This document shows positions 48,378-60,515 of a DNA stretch of 64,000 nt, piece after piece. The stretch spans positions 744,001 through 808,000 of the forward strand of contig CP126199.1 of NCBI GenBank assembly GCA_030272155.1, written 5' to 3'. The translations under genes were made by a program, and so were the position numbers. The notes beneath the pieces were generated by a model, which ran no database searches, was not told the DNA's origin, and saw only the letters and a program-made list of their open reading frames with translations. This DNA is from Tetradesmus obliquus (lineage: Eukaryota > Chlorophyta > Chlorophyceae > Sphaeropleales > Scenedesmaceae). Position 1 is the stretch's first letter; the number at the start of each line of letters is the position of its first letter.

Positions 48378-48650
48378 ATGGAGCAACCTCAGCAGCAGCA
48401 GTTCACAGCAGTTGAAGACCAGTTTAGTTTCTTACAACACCTTCAGAAGCAGCTTTCGTGGTCGCAAGGCGTGTTCCCGCATGGGTGGCCAGCAGCAGCA
48501 GCGCCATGGGTGGCCAGCAACAGCAACGCCCAGTTCATCGTGTCAGTCGTCGTAGCAGCCGCTATGGGCATCGTTCTACATGGATCAAGCACGCCCGTGG
48601 CTCCATGGTGTCCTCTGCTCAGCAGCACCATCCACTGGCTGACGAGCTGA
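48378..48650 (+). CDS. possible small protein or 5' exon of an unresolved gene
   Basis: ATG in the strong context CAACCATGG opens a 90-codon frame beginning MEQPQQQQFTAVEDQFSFLQ. The first 30 residues look like ordinary coding sequence. The continuation is Trp/Ala/Ser-rich and ends in a stop at 48650. An alternative frame over 48470-48680 is Arg/Ser/His-rich and also natural-looking, so a splice within this stretch is possible. I could not find convincing downstream exons before 51.8 kb. No family was recognised. Confidence 0.3.
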   Translation: MEQPQQQQFTAVEDQFSFLQHLQKQLSWSQGVFPHGWPAAAAPWVASNSNAQFIVSVVVAAAMGIVLHGSSTPVAPWCPLLSSTIHWLTS

Positions 48651-51600
48651 GGCAGCAGCACCATACAAGCAGCATGTCTGCTACGTGGTGTCCCAACACT
48701 CTGGGGGGAGCTCTCATTGCTTGGGCCCTTACTTATGAACATCAGACAGCTGCAATCACCCTTCCTGCAAGACGGCAACAGCATGGATGTGGCATCTCCA
48801 CTTGTGCTGCTGCAGCAGTTCTGTGGTGTGGTGCAGCTGGTGGGTTGACAGGCACAAGCCTACATTGCACTATGCATATGCAAGTACAGCTTGAGAACAG
48901 CTGCTGGCTACTTGTGATTGAGCACATACGCACAGCTTTGCCGCAGCTGTCGGCATGTTGAAAGTGCGTGGTTGCCCTTTGGTGCAGACTGCCGCTAAAC
49001 TTGGCCCGCAGCCGCCCAGGACAACAGCAACTGCACACGCACATACACGAGGTCAGCGCGCAGGGCAGCAGCAGAAACTGCAATGAGCAGGGCTGCTGTG
49101 CAGTGTGTTCTTATGAGGCAGCGCAGCACGGTGGGGCTTGCTGGGCGGCGTTGCAGCGCTCGCGCATGTGGGCTGTATGCACCGTTCTTGGCATTGAAAG
49201 GAGTGCCATGCACACACAAGAGGTGGAGCCTGCTGCTAGTGCTGCTGTGAATCTTCATGGTGATGTGTGCATAGGTGCAAATGGCCTTTGCATGCGCTGT
49301 CATTGCTGCTGGCTACCTGGTGTGAGATGATCACCTTGGCCAGTTTGTCGGAGTGGTTGCGGCGTGTGGGGCGGCTCAGGATGCTTCTGGTGTTATTTGG
49401 TGTGGTATGGAAGCATACTGCTTTGAGTGTTTGGAAGCATCCTCTTGAGCTGCTTTCAATTCAATTGTTGTTGCTGCCGCACATGGCTTGGGGCGGCGTT
49501 GTCTGGTGCAGTACAGATGCAGCGAGTGAGTTCGATTGAATCAGGTGTGAACAACAGGCACCAACAGAGTTGGGAGGGTGGGGCAGCAGCTCGGCATTGC
49601 ACTGATCATGCATCAGTGCCTCGGGAATGAAAAATGCGCGGCGGGTGAGCTGCAGCGTTTCTGGGACTGCCGCGGATGTGCATGCAAGCTGTGTTTGCTT
49701 GCTGTTGTGACTGTTACATGTGAGCGGCTCTGTTTGTGGCAGGGCCCTCATGCCAGGCCCACGATTGACTGGGTGCCGCTCGTTGCGCCACTCTGATTGT
49801 TGTTATGTTGTTATGTCTAGTTTGTTCGTCGTTCGGTGCGTGGTGTGCTTGTCTGGATGTGACTTGCTGATAACGCCAGGCTTGCCTGGCGATGTATGAA
49901 CAGAGAGGTTTGACTTCCGTGTCCTCAAATGCTGCCCTGTGCCCAGCTCTAGAAGTTGCAGCTTGGGAGCGCGTAATGAAAGCTTGCACAGCATACTGCA
50001 GGCACTGTTATATGTGTGTCACAGCCATGGTGTATGTGCGGGCACCGGCTTTTGAACCCCCTGCTGCTGGCGCTGGTTTACTGGTGCAGCATTCCATCCC
50101 ATCACACTGCCATGATTGGACTGCAATCTCGCAGGCCCCTGTCAGTATTCGTCATGTGAGGTGATAGCATAGTGCAGAACAGTCCAGTGTGCTGGTGCTT
50201 TTTAAAGAAGGCTTGAGCACTCAGTGTGCACTCGCTGTTACATCTGAATTTATTTCTTGAAAAGCCCGGCGCCCCAGAGTGCTGTTCTGGTGTTGTTGCT
50301 TACGCCAAGCATGTCAGTCACTGCCCTGCAACATGGGCACAGTGGTTGGCTGACTGATTTGGTGTGTCATTACAGCTCGGCTGTCGCAGCGGCAGCAGCA
50401 GCAGTGCTGCATTTGATGCTCAGGATGCTGCATGCAGCGCTTCTAACGGCTGTGTCGAATAATGCCTTCACAGCAGGTTTTCTGAGTAGCTTGAGTAGAT
50501 GTGGTGTGTGGTTGTGTACCGTTTGACTGGCTGCAGCGTCAGGCTAGCCTCATTGAGGCGTTGGCATTTGAGCTGTCAATAACGCCAGAAAGCCTGGGTA
50601 GAATTCTTCAAGAAGTTCTGCCATTGTAACAAAGTTTGTATACTCATAATTGGCTCAGGTGTCACGGCTTCGTGTCATGCTTACATGGTCCCATTGCAGT
50701 GCCATAGCTGCCAGTGCTAGTAATATAGTCACTATATGGGTAGTAGCCAGGGCCCATGGACTACGTCAGTGTTACCACCACACCACAGCTGCACAACATG
50801 AACCGTTGACGGAATACTGTCATGCATGATGCAGCGGCTACAAACCCCACTTAAAAGGCAAGGGATGGTAGCAGCCACAACCTCCACTGCGCACTGCAAA
50901 GGCACGTGACGTATGCAAAGTTCACGCTCATACAACCGCTGGGCAGTACGACAGCTGTGGAGCAGCACAGGGCTGTGCACAATCTTCCCTGATTCACATC
51001 CTGCAAGCACACTGAACGCAAAGACAGGTGGCCTGCTGTCGACAGCACATTGAGGCCGGACTACCTCTCTCTGACTCTTGATTAAGAGTGCTTATAAGCA
51101 TGGCCTGAACCCAACTTGACAAATTCATCAGCTGCTGCGCACTCAGTTGTGGCTCTTGATACAAGTCGCACTGGCGACACTGCATGTACCATGCACATGC
51201 CAGCAGCCACGCTGCAACTCAAGCGGGCACAACCATGAGGGCCAACCATTGCAGTGCAGTGGTCTTATTCATGCCTGCACACCTGCTAATGCACTGTTGC
51301 CCAGTCACAGCAACGGCGTTCGCTGACATCACGTGCCTGCAAACCACTGCTGCCATTTCTGCTTGTAACCCGCCAACGCATGCTATACAGTCGACAACCT
51401 GCTTTGTACAACTACAAACTGCACTGTGACACGGAATGGAGCTGGAGTCTAATGCTCTGTTGGTACTGGCACTGTCAACTGCCTGCCCACCCTTCCCATA
51501 GCAACAGCATCTGCATGCCGCTTGCAGCAACGAGAAGGACAGCCAGGCTGGGCAGCAAAGCCATGAAACAGCTGCACACACCACCTCAACGTGCCATCGA

Positions 51601-51818
51601 CCATGAACCCGAACGCAACAACAACGCTCATGCATTGCACTGCAAGGATGCCATCAGCAGCACTGCCTGCCAGCAGCACATGCAGCAGCACCTGCTGCCT
51701 ACCACACAACTTTCTTCCTCTGTGGTGGCCTGGCATTACACATTGCAAATGTCCATGCTTGACACCAGCTGTAACAAGCATTACTACGCTTGCTCCCTCA
51801 ACGTATAGCAGCAGCTAA
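48651..51818. other. 3.2-kb stretch without a resolved gene
   Basis: Scattered short open segments occur with acceptor- and donor-like borders on the plus strand. One is about 48990-49052, encoding LPLNLARSRPGQQQLHTHIH between a GTGCAG and a GTCAGC. Another is around 49600-49650. They could be exons of the gene starting at 48378, but the evidence is thin. A minus-strand TGTAA (TTACA at 51736-51740) fits the poly(A) signal of the plastid-protein gene. Confidence 0.3.
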
Positions 51819-52835
51819 TCACTTTGACTCCTCGTAGGCCTCATAGTCAGCTGGTGTCGGAAATGACTTGATGGCATTCTCTGCAATGGGCTCGCCTAGG
51901 TTGCCGATGAACACTGCCACTGCCACAATGCCAGCAACCAGCGCAACCTGCAGCAGGATTGTGTGCAAGCAGGGCAGCAGCACAGCAGCAACCGGTGGGT
52001 GTCTGTGCATGCATTCAGGTGTTGCAAGACGACGGCAAACACACAATAGAAAGGTTGCAGGCACGGCCACCATTGCAAGTGAGGCAAGCGTGCGGCATGC
52101 AGCGAACACTTGCTTCATCCAGCAACTAAGCATGTCGCAAGCTGCACCAGCATTGTACTGTCAGCTGGCAGGCTCTCCGCTGCCTGCACATCGTGCCACT
52201 TGCTGCAGAAGCGTGGTCACCTTTTGATGCTGCTTACATGTGACACTGTCGCGCTGAACAAACAGAGCAGCGCGCCACTTGAGCACGCCATGCACAAGCC
52301 AACACGCTTGCACAATCTTGGCATCCCACTGCGACTGCCAGGCCGGAAGCAGACACCATAGCAATAAATACCTTGAGTGCATTCCCTACAAGCTCGTTGT
52401 CCCACATGTCTCCCTGGTTTGCCTCCTTCACAATGCGATCTAGCTCTGCTTGCTCATCCTTGACAGCGCGTGGTGCTGCTGCTATGCTGCGGCGGGCCAG
52501 CACCGGCTGCAGCTGCAGTACCTGAGCATGCCAGGAACGTACACAGTGTGTTTAGGCCCATGCATGGTGGCCAAAGCCAGAAAGTGGGCTTGCTGCTGAT
52601 GCCATGCGATAGTAGTAGGGAGGTGGGGTGTGTCCTGCAGTGACTGGGTGACCAGACACCACCAAGGGCATGCAACGCTGTGGCGCTGCCTCAGGACACG
52701 TCTTCATCATGACAACAGTCAAAGTCATTGTTTGACACTTACCCTGCTGCTCGTGGAGGGCTGGCAAGGCTGCCTGGACGCCTGCAGGCTTGTGCATGAC
52801 CCAAATGATACGCCAGCGCGGGTGAGAGACTGCAT
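51819..52835 (-). CDS. small plastid-targeted single-span membrane protein
   Basis: Three exons, 52835-52743, 52521-52372 and 51947-51819, all in phase 0, give 123 aa. The N-terminus (MQSLTRAGVSFGSCTSLQAS, then RQPCQPSTSSR and ARRSIAAAPRAV) is Ser/Arg/Ala-rich and lacks acidic residues, as in chloroplast transit peptides. The mature part begins with a charged stretch (KDEQAELDRIVKEANQGDMW). One membrane helix follows (VALVAGIVAVAVFIGNLGEP, about 82-101), then an acidic-ended tail (PADYEAYEESK). The size and layout suggest a thylakoid small subunit or assembly factor, but I do not recognise the family. It is divergent to CDC45 with a 660-bp spacer. Confidence 0.7.
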
Positions 52836-53494
52836 TTCTTTCACTTCAACAGAGTGAAATTGATATGCAGGTTGGCGTGTGAAGATCTGATAGCAGATGC
52901 TCTCAAAACACTCGGGCTACAGGGGTGCGTCTCACGAACCGCTACTGTTGGCACATTGGGCTTTTATGACGACATGAAAGGTTATTACGTTCCTGAGTGC
53001 AACTTGCAATCACACTGGCATATGCAGGGGGTTTTGGCACAATATTGTTTGAACTTGCATGTCAACGCTCTAATGGGAAACGAGAAATGATTATCGTGTG
53101 AGGATATAGACGATCAGTCATTGCCGTTTGACGACGATATAGGGCAGCAAGTTGCCATAGTTCAACCGAACTGCACCACAACGCAGCCTTGGCCCCACTG
53201 TTTTCTGTACTATTGCTTGAATTTGAATTCTTGTTCCGTTTGAATCAGCGTTTAGCGTGCCGTGGTGGTGGAAGTACCCGCCTTCCTTTGCTGACACCAA
53301 AGAACAGCCAGCTGTTGGAGCTTAACCCAGCCATGCACAGGAGGTTGCCTATGTTAAGCTTTTACACCTTTCAAGCATTGGTGGGATGAGCTTGGGGGCG
53401 CTGGCTGCCTGCGCAGCACATCAGAAGCTGGCAGGAGCAGCGACCCAGTAGCAGCAGGAGTAGCAGCAGGAGTGAAAGAGCAAGCAGCGCAACG
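52836..53494. promoter_or_regulatory. divergent promoter region, plastid protein / CDC45
   Basis: No coding signal. Relatively AT-rich between 52850 and 53250. Confidence 0.4.
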
Positions 53495-56400
53495 ATGATC
53501 ATATCCTCCCAGCAGTGGCATGTGCTCTGGGAAGCTATCACGGATGATTTCCCTGGCAGCACGGAGAAAGGCCTGTCAGTGATCTTCTCCTTGCAGGAGG
53601 TGGAGACAGTATGCGCAGTGAAGATGCTGCTGGTGCGTCCACGCGCAGACACTGCTGTAAAGCATGCCGTGTGCCTGCAGCCCCGCAGCTCCCTGGGCCT
53701 CAGCAACCCTTGCTTTTGCAGCTGACTTCAATTCCCACTCAGCAGCAGATGCCAGCAGCGTTTTGCATGCCCCTAGCTTGCTGCCCCCTCTGTCGTTGCG
53801 ACCTTATCATGCTCGCTTGCATAGCCATGCCAAGTGTAGGGCCAACAGTCTCAATGTGTCACACCATGATGCAGATTACACGGCTAACAGCAGATGTAGA
53901 GCTGGGCATGACTCCAACTTCATATCTTCGTACTGTCAATCTGTCGCCCTCATCCACCTGTCACTTGCTGTGCTGTTGCTGATGATGTGGTTGCATGTTT
54001 CTTTTTCCTGCAGGCTGGCCTGAAGATGCAGGATGTGCACTACACGGCCTACCCAGTGGACAACGTCTCGGAACTGCGCAGCACACTGCATGCGCTGCTG
54101 GAGGGCTCGCAGGTGCGGCAGCAGCTGCAGCAGACGTCAGTGGAGCAGCATGACACAGCAGCAGCAGCAGCAGCAGTACTAGTCATATTGGCAGTGAAAG
54201 CAGCAGGAAACGAGGTAAGAGCAGCAGCTGGGCATGTTTGAATGTCAGCGGCATGCAGGAAAAGAGCCTAGCACGACTAGTGCTTGGCACGTCAAGCAGG
54301 GAGCAATGTGGCCTGCAGCACCTGTCAGAGCCAAGCACAGCACCGTTGTATTCAGCCACAACCAGAGCAAAATGGCTCCCTGCATGCAACCCAGTGGCAT
54401 CCAAGCTCGCAAGCATTAAAGCACCAACCATAACAGCCCGCGTGTCTGCCATTTTTGCTGCTTGCAGGAGTTCCGCACTGTGGTGCTTGTCAACTGTGGC
54501 GCGGGCCACTTTGCGCGCGACCTGCAGCCGGCCTCAGCGCAAAATGTGCGCTACGTGGTGGTGGACAGCCACCGCCCGGTGTGCCCCAAGTACAACAATG
54601 CAGATGACATAGAGTGCGTGCTGCTGCTGGATGATGACGACCCGCTCAGCCTGCAGCAGATCCCGCCAGCCTGCGACCTGGATGGCATCACTGAGGAGGG
54701 TGAGTGGCAGCTGACTCCCTGCTGCGTTACTGGTTTTAGAATGTCCGAGGTGCTGGTGCAGCCGGGCGGGTCTGCACTGTTAAGCGTATGCAGGAAGCGG
54801 CTTCCGTCCTGCAAGCAGGGGCTAAGCAAGGACAGCAGCATGCCGCTTTGAAGTGGTTATACGCAGCAGTCTGCCTTCAAAGCGCCCAGCAGGGGCGTGC
54901 GTTGGATTGCCACCCACTTGTCTGCTGTGTGTGCATGCTCCTGTCCCTGCCTGCGCGTGTTTGCACCTGCAGAGCGCCAATCAATCATAGACGGAGCGGA
55001 GCGGGAAGACCAGGAAGAGGAGGAGCAGTCGCAGGACGGGCAGCCGGTCAGCAGAGAGTGGAGGTGCGCACAGCAGCGGCAGCAGCAGCAGCATCTATGT
55101 TAGCAGATGGCGTTGGTTGCAAGCAGCTGCTGCTGCAACAGCAACAACAGTACGACATGTCTGTCCCAGTGCTGTTCACACATGCCGCACACAATCAGTC
55201 ATGCAACCATGTGCCGCTGTTCCAGGGGGTGCATACATACACGCCTTCATGCATGTCATGCTGCGTTTATTACAGTTTACCTTTATCCTGAACAAATTGA
55301 CGTTCGAGCATGGTGCATCTTGACGTGCTTGTCCCGCAGGGACAAGCTGCGCGCGCTGCGGGCGCGGCAGCGGCTGCTGTCCGACTACTTTGACATGGGC
55401 AGCAGCTACGGCAAGCCCAGCCCGCTGCTGCTGCAGCCGCTGGCAGAGGAGCTGGCAGGGCGCGCAGACCTCAGCGTGCTGTGGTGCGTGCACAACGTCG
55501 CAAGCATGTTGTTTATGCAGCAGCAGCAGCAGCAGCAGCAATGATCACTGCCACAGTGGAAGACAGGGGTGCTTGCAGATGGCTGTATCAGTACAAACAG
55601 CGCTGGCCAGCGCTTTTGGGGGGATGTTGTAACTCAGTCCACAGCCGCGTACCGACAAGCCAGGCATGCTGCCACTTGTTTCTCCTGCAGGCCGTGCTGC
55701 GTGGGCCTGACTGACCAGTGGGTGCACCAGCGAGTCAGCAGCGAGCACTACAGGCTGTGGTACGCAAAGCTGTGCAACGACGTGGGCAATTACTTTGGCG
55801 ACAACAAAGGCGCACAGGGGCAGCAGCAGCAGCGGGACAACAACAGCACGGGCCAGCGCGCGCCCAGCACGGCGCGGGTAGCAGCGGAGCGGGAATACAG
55901 GTGCGAGAGCGGGTGGTGCGAGTTTCACAAAGCTTGCACAAGCTGCGTGAATTTGTTGCGGTATATGTGACAGGCAGCAGGTGGCTGCAGTTGAGTAGTT
56001 TTGCGATGCTGAGACTTTGCTTATGTACATGACTTGGGGCGGCAGGGGCAGTGCTGGCAGTCCGCCTGGGCCATGTTGCCGTCATTGTTTTGTCACAACT
56101 CAAGCCACAGCAACACCAGTCTTGAGCCCCGTGCCTTGCTGTAGCGGGAGGCACAGGCCCGTCTTCTTTCTGTAGGCACCTGCATTTTTTGGCATGCGCA
56201 GGCACTACTCCCATAGCTGGCAGCCCCACCTGTCAAGTACACCAAACACTGCACCTGCCGCTCCGCCCGCAGGATCATGCTCCACCGGCATTGGAGCCTG
56301 TTTGACGCCTTTGCCTACTCATCGTATGTAGCGCCGCGGATGCAGACGTGGCGGCAGGCTGGGCGCGAGTCTTTGCAGCTGCTGTTTGCGCACATGGGCA

Positions 56401-59344
56401 TTAAGGAGGCGCAAGCCAAGCTGCCGTACAGTGAGTGGCCTGGCACTCATGCCTGTTGCATGGAATGGCGCTTGGGCGCAACCTGCTGCACTTGTGGATA
56501 CACACGGTTTGCGCACATTGGCATCAAAAGGCGCACGCCAAGCTGCCGTACAGTGAGTGGCCCGGCACACATGCCTGCTGCATGCAATGGCGCTTGAGCG
56601 CAACCTGCTGCACTTGTCGATACATGGTTTGCGCACATTGGCATTAAAAAGGCGCAACTAAGCTGCCGTACAGTGAGCGGCGCAGCACATGCACATCGCC
56701 TTTGCTCCTTGCAGTGATGCTTGGGTGCTAGCCACACATGCATACACTCGTCACATGCATGCATATCTGTGTTTTGCATCCGACGCCATACGCACGCCAA
56801 GCTGCCGTACAGTAATGTGGCTAAACCTTGCTTGCACGCGATGGCCTGCCAGAGATGCATGCAGCCTGTCACACGCACATATCTTTACAGCCCTGCCCAT
56901 CTCACCTTGCTGCTCCACAATGTTTGCTGATCGTAACCTCTCCTCACTTCTCTCCAATCGCAGCCTCCCTGCAGCAGCATGACCTGCAGGCTTTCCACGG
57001 GAAGCTGCAGGAGGCCCTCGAAAAGAGCCGCAGCCGGCTGGCCTTTTCGGACCTGGCCTGCGACGGCTTTGCGCTGCACCACAGCCGCCAGGTCACTGCT
57101 GCGAGTGACGTGGTGCACGCAGTGACGGCGCTGCTCACAGAGCACACAGTGGCGGAGGTGGCGGGCGACAGGCAGAGCTCTGCGGCCTTCTGGTGAGTGC
57201 TTGCAGGATTGGGTTTGCAGGTTGAGGCTTGCAGGGTGAAGCTTGCGTGCATGCATCCCTTGGAGCTGCTGCACATGTAGGCAGCACAGTGGTCGTAGTT
57301 CAGCCACCATTTTTTGCTCAGGATGTGCTGTACAGAAGCGGCTGTAGTGGTTTGACGCTGGCAGGGTTCATCGCTGAAAGCACCAACGGATGCTGCTGCT
57401 GCTGCTGCCCGTGCTCGTAGGCATGCTGTGGAGGCCATCGATGCGCACAGCACTGAGGGTTGGAAGCAGCTGCAGCACGGCATAAAGATGGCCAAGTGCA
57501 TGCAGCAGGCTATCATCCAGTGAGTGGCACAGCGGCAGCGTGCGCATGCATGCTGGCTGGCTGGCAGATTGCCTATGTCCATGCACCAGGTTGTGTTCAT
57601 GTGGCACGCCCCTGCAAAGCGGGTACGTAACCTAGCCCAGGGCTTGTGCAAGTGCCTGCCAGTGTTGCCTGCAGTCCAGCCCTCACCTGGATGCTGGCCG
57701 CAATCATGCAGCCAAAGAACTCATTTCATTATGCACTGCCATTGCTGCTGCTGCTGCTGCTGCAGGGACGGCGGACTCATGGTCACCGACCGCATGCTCA
57801 TCACCAACGCAGCAGCCAAGATGCAGGAGCTGTTCCTGCACACCTCGCCGCCCACGAATGCGCGCGAGTTCAGGCACCCGCTCACGCTGCTGCGCCTGGC
57901 GCAGTTTGTGCGTGATGCGACCAAGGTGCGCGGCGGGTGTTGTTTATCATGCATGACTGTGGCTGTTCAGCCTGGGGAGCTGTGTAGCTACGGGGCAGGA
58001 CAAATGCAACTCTTATGTGTCTGTTGTATAGTGGCATGCACTGTTTCTGAGTTCCGTCATAAGCGCCTGCACCCAGCAAACTGCAATGCACCAAGCTCAG
58101 AACTGCTCCTTGGGCTGTGTAGCTATAGTGCATTTCCCTCATGGCAGCTGGTGTTGGCACCATATGCTGATCTGCTGTGCTGTTGTGCTGCGCCTCATGC
58201 CTGTGCAGGTGGCGCGGCTGCGGCCGTGCAGCTACCCCATGCGATGTGTACTCCGCGGACAGCCAGGGCTGCTGCTTGTCCCTCACTGCAACTGACATGC
58301 TCGCTGTGCTGTGTGCTGCGCCTCATGCCCGAGCAGGTGGCGCGGCTGCGGCCGTGCAGCTACCCCATCCTGGTGGTGGGCCCTGAGGACAGCCAGGGCT
58401 GCTGCCTGGTGCTGGGCCTGCGCGCAAACCTGCTGGCCAGCGAGGCACAGGTATGTATCAGTGACCAGCATATTGCCGCTGCACGCTCCTTGCTGAATGC
58501 TTGTTCTGTTCAAGTGCTGCTGCCTTTGTCTTGATGGGTTTCTTGGAACACATATGGCTTCTGGTATGCTGCGTGTGTTGTAATCTTTTTTATTGAGCCG
58601 GACTGCTGCTGCGCTGCACCGTGCCTGCTGTGCTGCCGCAGTACAACATTTTCGGGCGCACCTTCAGGTCTGTGCTGGAGCACCCGGACTGCAACATCAT
58701 GTGGGACGACAGCCGCGAGGCCTTCGACAGCGCAGTGGTCTACGTGAACAAGGCCAGCATACAGGTGCGGCGCCACAGCGTGTATCACAAGGGCTGAGCG
58801 CGCTCTTCTGTTCCTTTTGAGTGTGCAGCACTGGTGTGGTAGAAGAGCCTAGCTGTACTGGGTGCTGTTTGGGCGGGGGCGAATGCAGCATCTGACTTTG
58901 CTTGCTCTGTATTCAAAAAGTGCCTGCAAAATCGACACCGTACTATCAGTTGCTATGTCTGACCATTGATGTGTGTTTTGTGTGGCTGTCCGGCTGTGCC
59001 TGCAGGGCTTCTGCAGCGACATCCGCTCCGCGCTGTGCGAGGCGGCACGCGCAGCCGAGGAGGCCCGGCAGCAGGAGCAGCAGCAGAAGCAGCAGCAGCA
59101 GCAGGAGCAGCAGCAGCAGGGCCGGCGGCGGCCGCGCGATCAGGCAGCTGGTGATGGCGCAGCGGCAGCAGGGCCGGCCGAAGGCAGCAGGGACAGCCAG
59201 CGGCAGCGCACAAGTGAGGGAGCAGCAGCAGCGGCAGCAGCAGCAGCGAGTGAGGAGCTACTGGGCAGTGACGCTGAGCCTGCTGAGGTGGCAGGGGATG
59301 AGGAGATGATCCCTGCCAGCGATGCAGAGGAGGACGAGCAGTAG
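53495..59344 (+). CDS. CDC45: CDC45, replicative helicase (CMG) subunit
   Basis: DNA replication initiation and elongation factor; with MCM2-7 and GINS it forms the nuclear CMG helicase. Thirteen exons: 53495-53632, 54014-54214, 54468-54699, 54974-55064, 55340-55483, 55691-55900, 56273-56430, 56964-57192, 57421-57519, 57766-57925, 58337-58450, 58642-58764 and 59006-59344. Total 745 aa, every phase fits. The DHH-like N-terminal fold shows VVLVNCGAG and VVVDSHRPV (146-150 is DSHRP). An acidic loop follows (EREDQEEEEQSQDG). The family landmarks GLTDQWV (274-280) and HRHWSLFDA (343 onward) are clear. LILVVG-type and YNIFGRTF strands near 600 match the C-terminal DHHA1-like part. Human CDC45 is about 566 aa. 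The excess lies in Ala/Gln inserts and a C-terminal tail (about 634-745) that continues past the usual end with Gln and acidic runs. Confidence 0.93.
56384..56820 (+). repeat. CDC45 exon 7 tail plus donor and three echoes
   Basis: The exon tail TTTGCGCACATGGGCATTAA to CCGTACA plus GTGAGTGG (ending 56430) is echoed at about 56505-56590 (with intron sequence), 56625-56690 and 56785-56820. The first two retain GTGAG donors; the last has GTAATG. Confidence 0.85.
58165..58375 (+). repeat. CDC45 exon 11 head and one upstream echo
   Basis: CAG-GTGGCGCGGCTGCGGC and about 90 nt around it occur at 58165-58290 and again at the real exon (58337). The upstream copy loses the frame after SYPM, whereas the real exon continues ILVVGPEDSQG. 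Confidence 0.85.
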
Positions 59345-60515
59345 GTTGACAAGGTGTTGATGCTTAGGGATGTTTGGGGAAGATGATGTTGACATCTAGC
59401 TGCGTATGTGATAGTGTAGCGTATGGGGTGTTGCTGCGGCGGGTGCGGCAGCAGCGGCACGTGTTTGGCGCCAGCAGTGCGCATCACAGCACTGGTGAAC
59501 AGCCCGCGAAGCATAGCAGATGCCTAGTTCGGTGTGTGCTGCAAATGCCAGAGGCATGCGTGCACACATTCAATATGAGGTGTGGGTTGCTGTCAAGCAC
59601 CCTCATGTGTGTGGGCTGTATGTGTGCGGTGTGGTGATAGATGCATGTGCCGTGTGCCAAGCCGCTGATAGTACAAGTCTGGGCCAGCTGGCGCCCCTAG
59701 GTGCGCCCCCGGTGCATGCAAGCCGCCTGTTAGTTGGACCTGGGACTGGTGTTGTGGGATTTCGAACAACGTGCTCGCGCCGCGGTGCGATGGCTTCTAC
59801 AGGTGATCGTGGGGTGTATGCCGTGCAGTGTGCACAAACACAGCTGTTGCTGCCCGCAAGCCTAGGTGCTGGTGTTGGTGTGCTGTTAGCGTGGCTGCTG
59901 GGCAGGGTGGCACACTGTGAGGTCCCAGGATGCATGCGGTTGTACACACTTATATGGCTGTTACTGCCCTTGTGGGACCGAACATGGCGCTAGCCTGCAG
60001 AACATTGTGTGTTGGTGTAAGCGACTGCAAGCCTTTATGCGGTTTGCCAGTACTGGAGACTACCGTATGATCTGCGTTCACATAACACATCCATCATCAA
60101 GAATGTTGTCATGCCTGGCTATAGTGCCACGCAGTGCCAGCTTTTGTATGCAACCCCGCAGCCTTTCGTCCAGCGGTTACGGCTGACAGCTTCTTACAAG
60201 CTTTCGATGCCTGAAGGCATGCTGCAGCACGTCACGCTGGCGACCAGCTGATGACAGAACAGCGCCCACTGCTCTGTGACAGCCTGTGCCACTGGAACAG
60301 CAACATGCCATGCTGGCACATCAGTGCTGTAGCCCAATTGGTGATATGAGGTTACACATGATGATGACGGGCCTGCTGTGACTGGCACAGTGACTCATCA
60401 GCAATCAGACTCTAGCAGGGGCTGCTGCTCATCCGGCAGCACCTCCTTAGTCACACTGCCCAGTACCAAGCACTGCACAGAACCAGCGCACCCAAAAAAA
60501 CATAAACACAGCCAC
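59345..60515. other. convergent intergenic region, CDC45 / MFS gene
   Basis: TGTAA at 60016-60020 could serve CDC45. A minus-strand TGTAA (TTACA at 60352-60356) could serve the MFS gene. A decayed copy of the MFS C-terminal coding end lies at 60406-60470. No gene was recognised. Confidence 0.45.
60406..60470 (-). repeat. echo of the MFS gene's C-terminal coding sequence
   Basis: Minus strand reads GGGCAGTGTGACTAAGGAGG, then GTGCTGCCGGATGAGCAGCA and CCCCTGCTAGAG. This matches the real end encoding LGSVTKEVLPDEQQPLLD about 130 nt upstream. It lies after the real stop codon. Confidence 0.85.
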
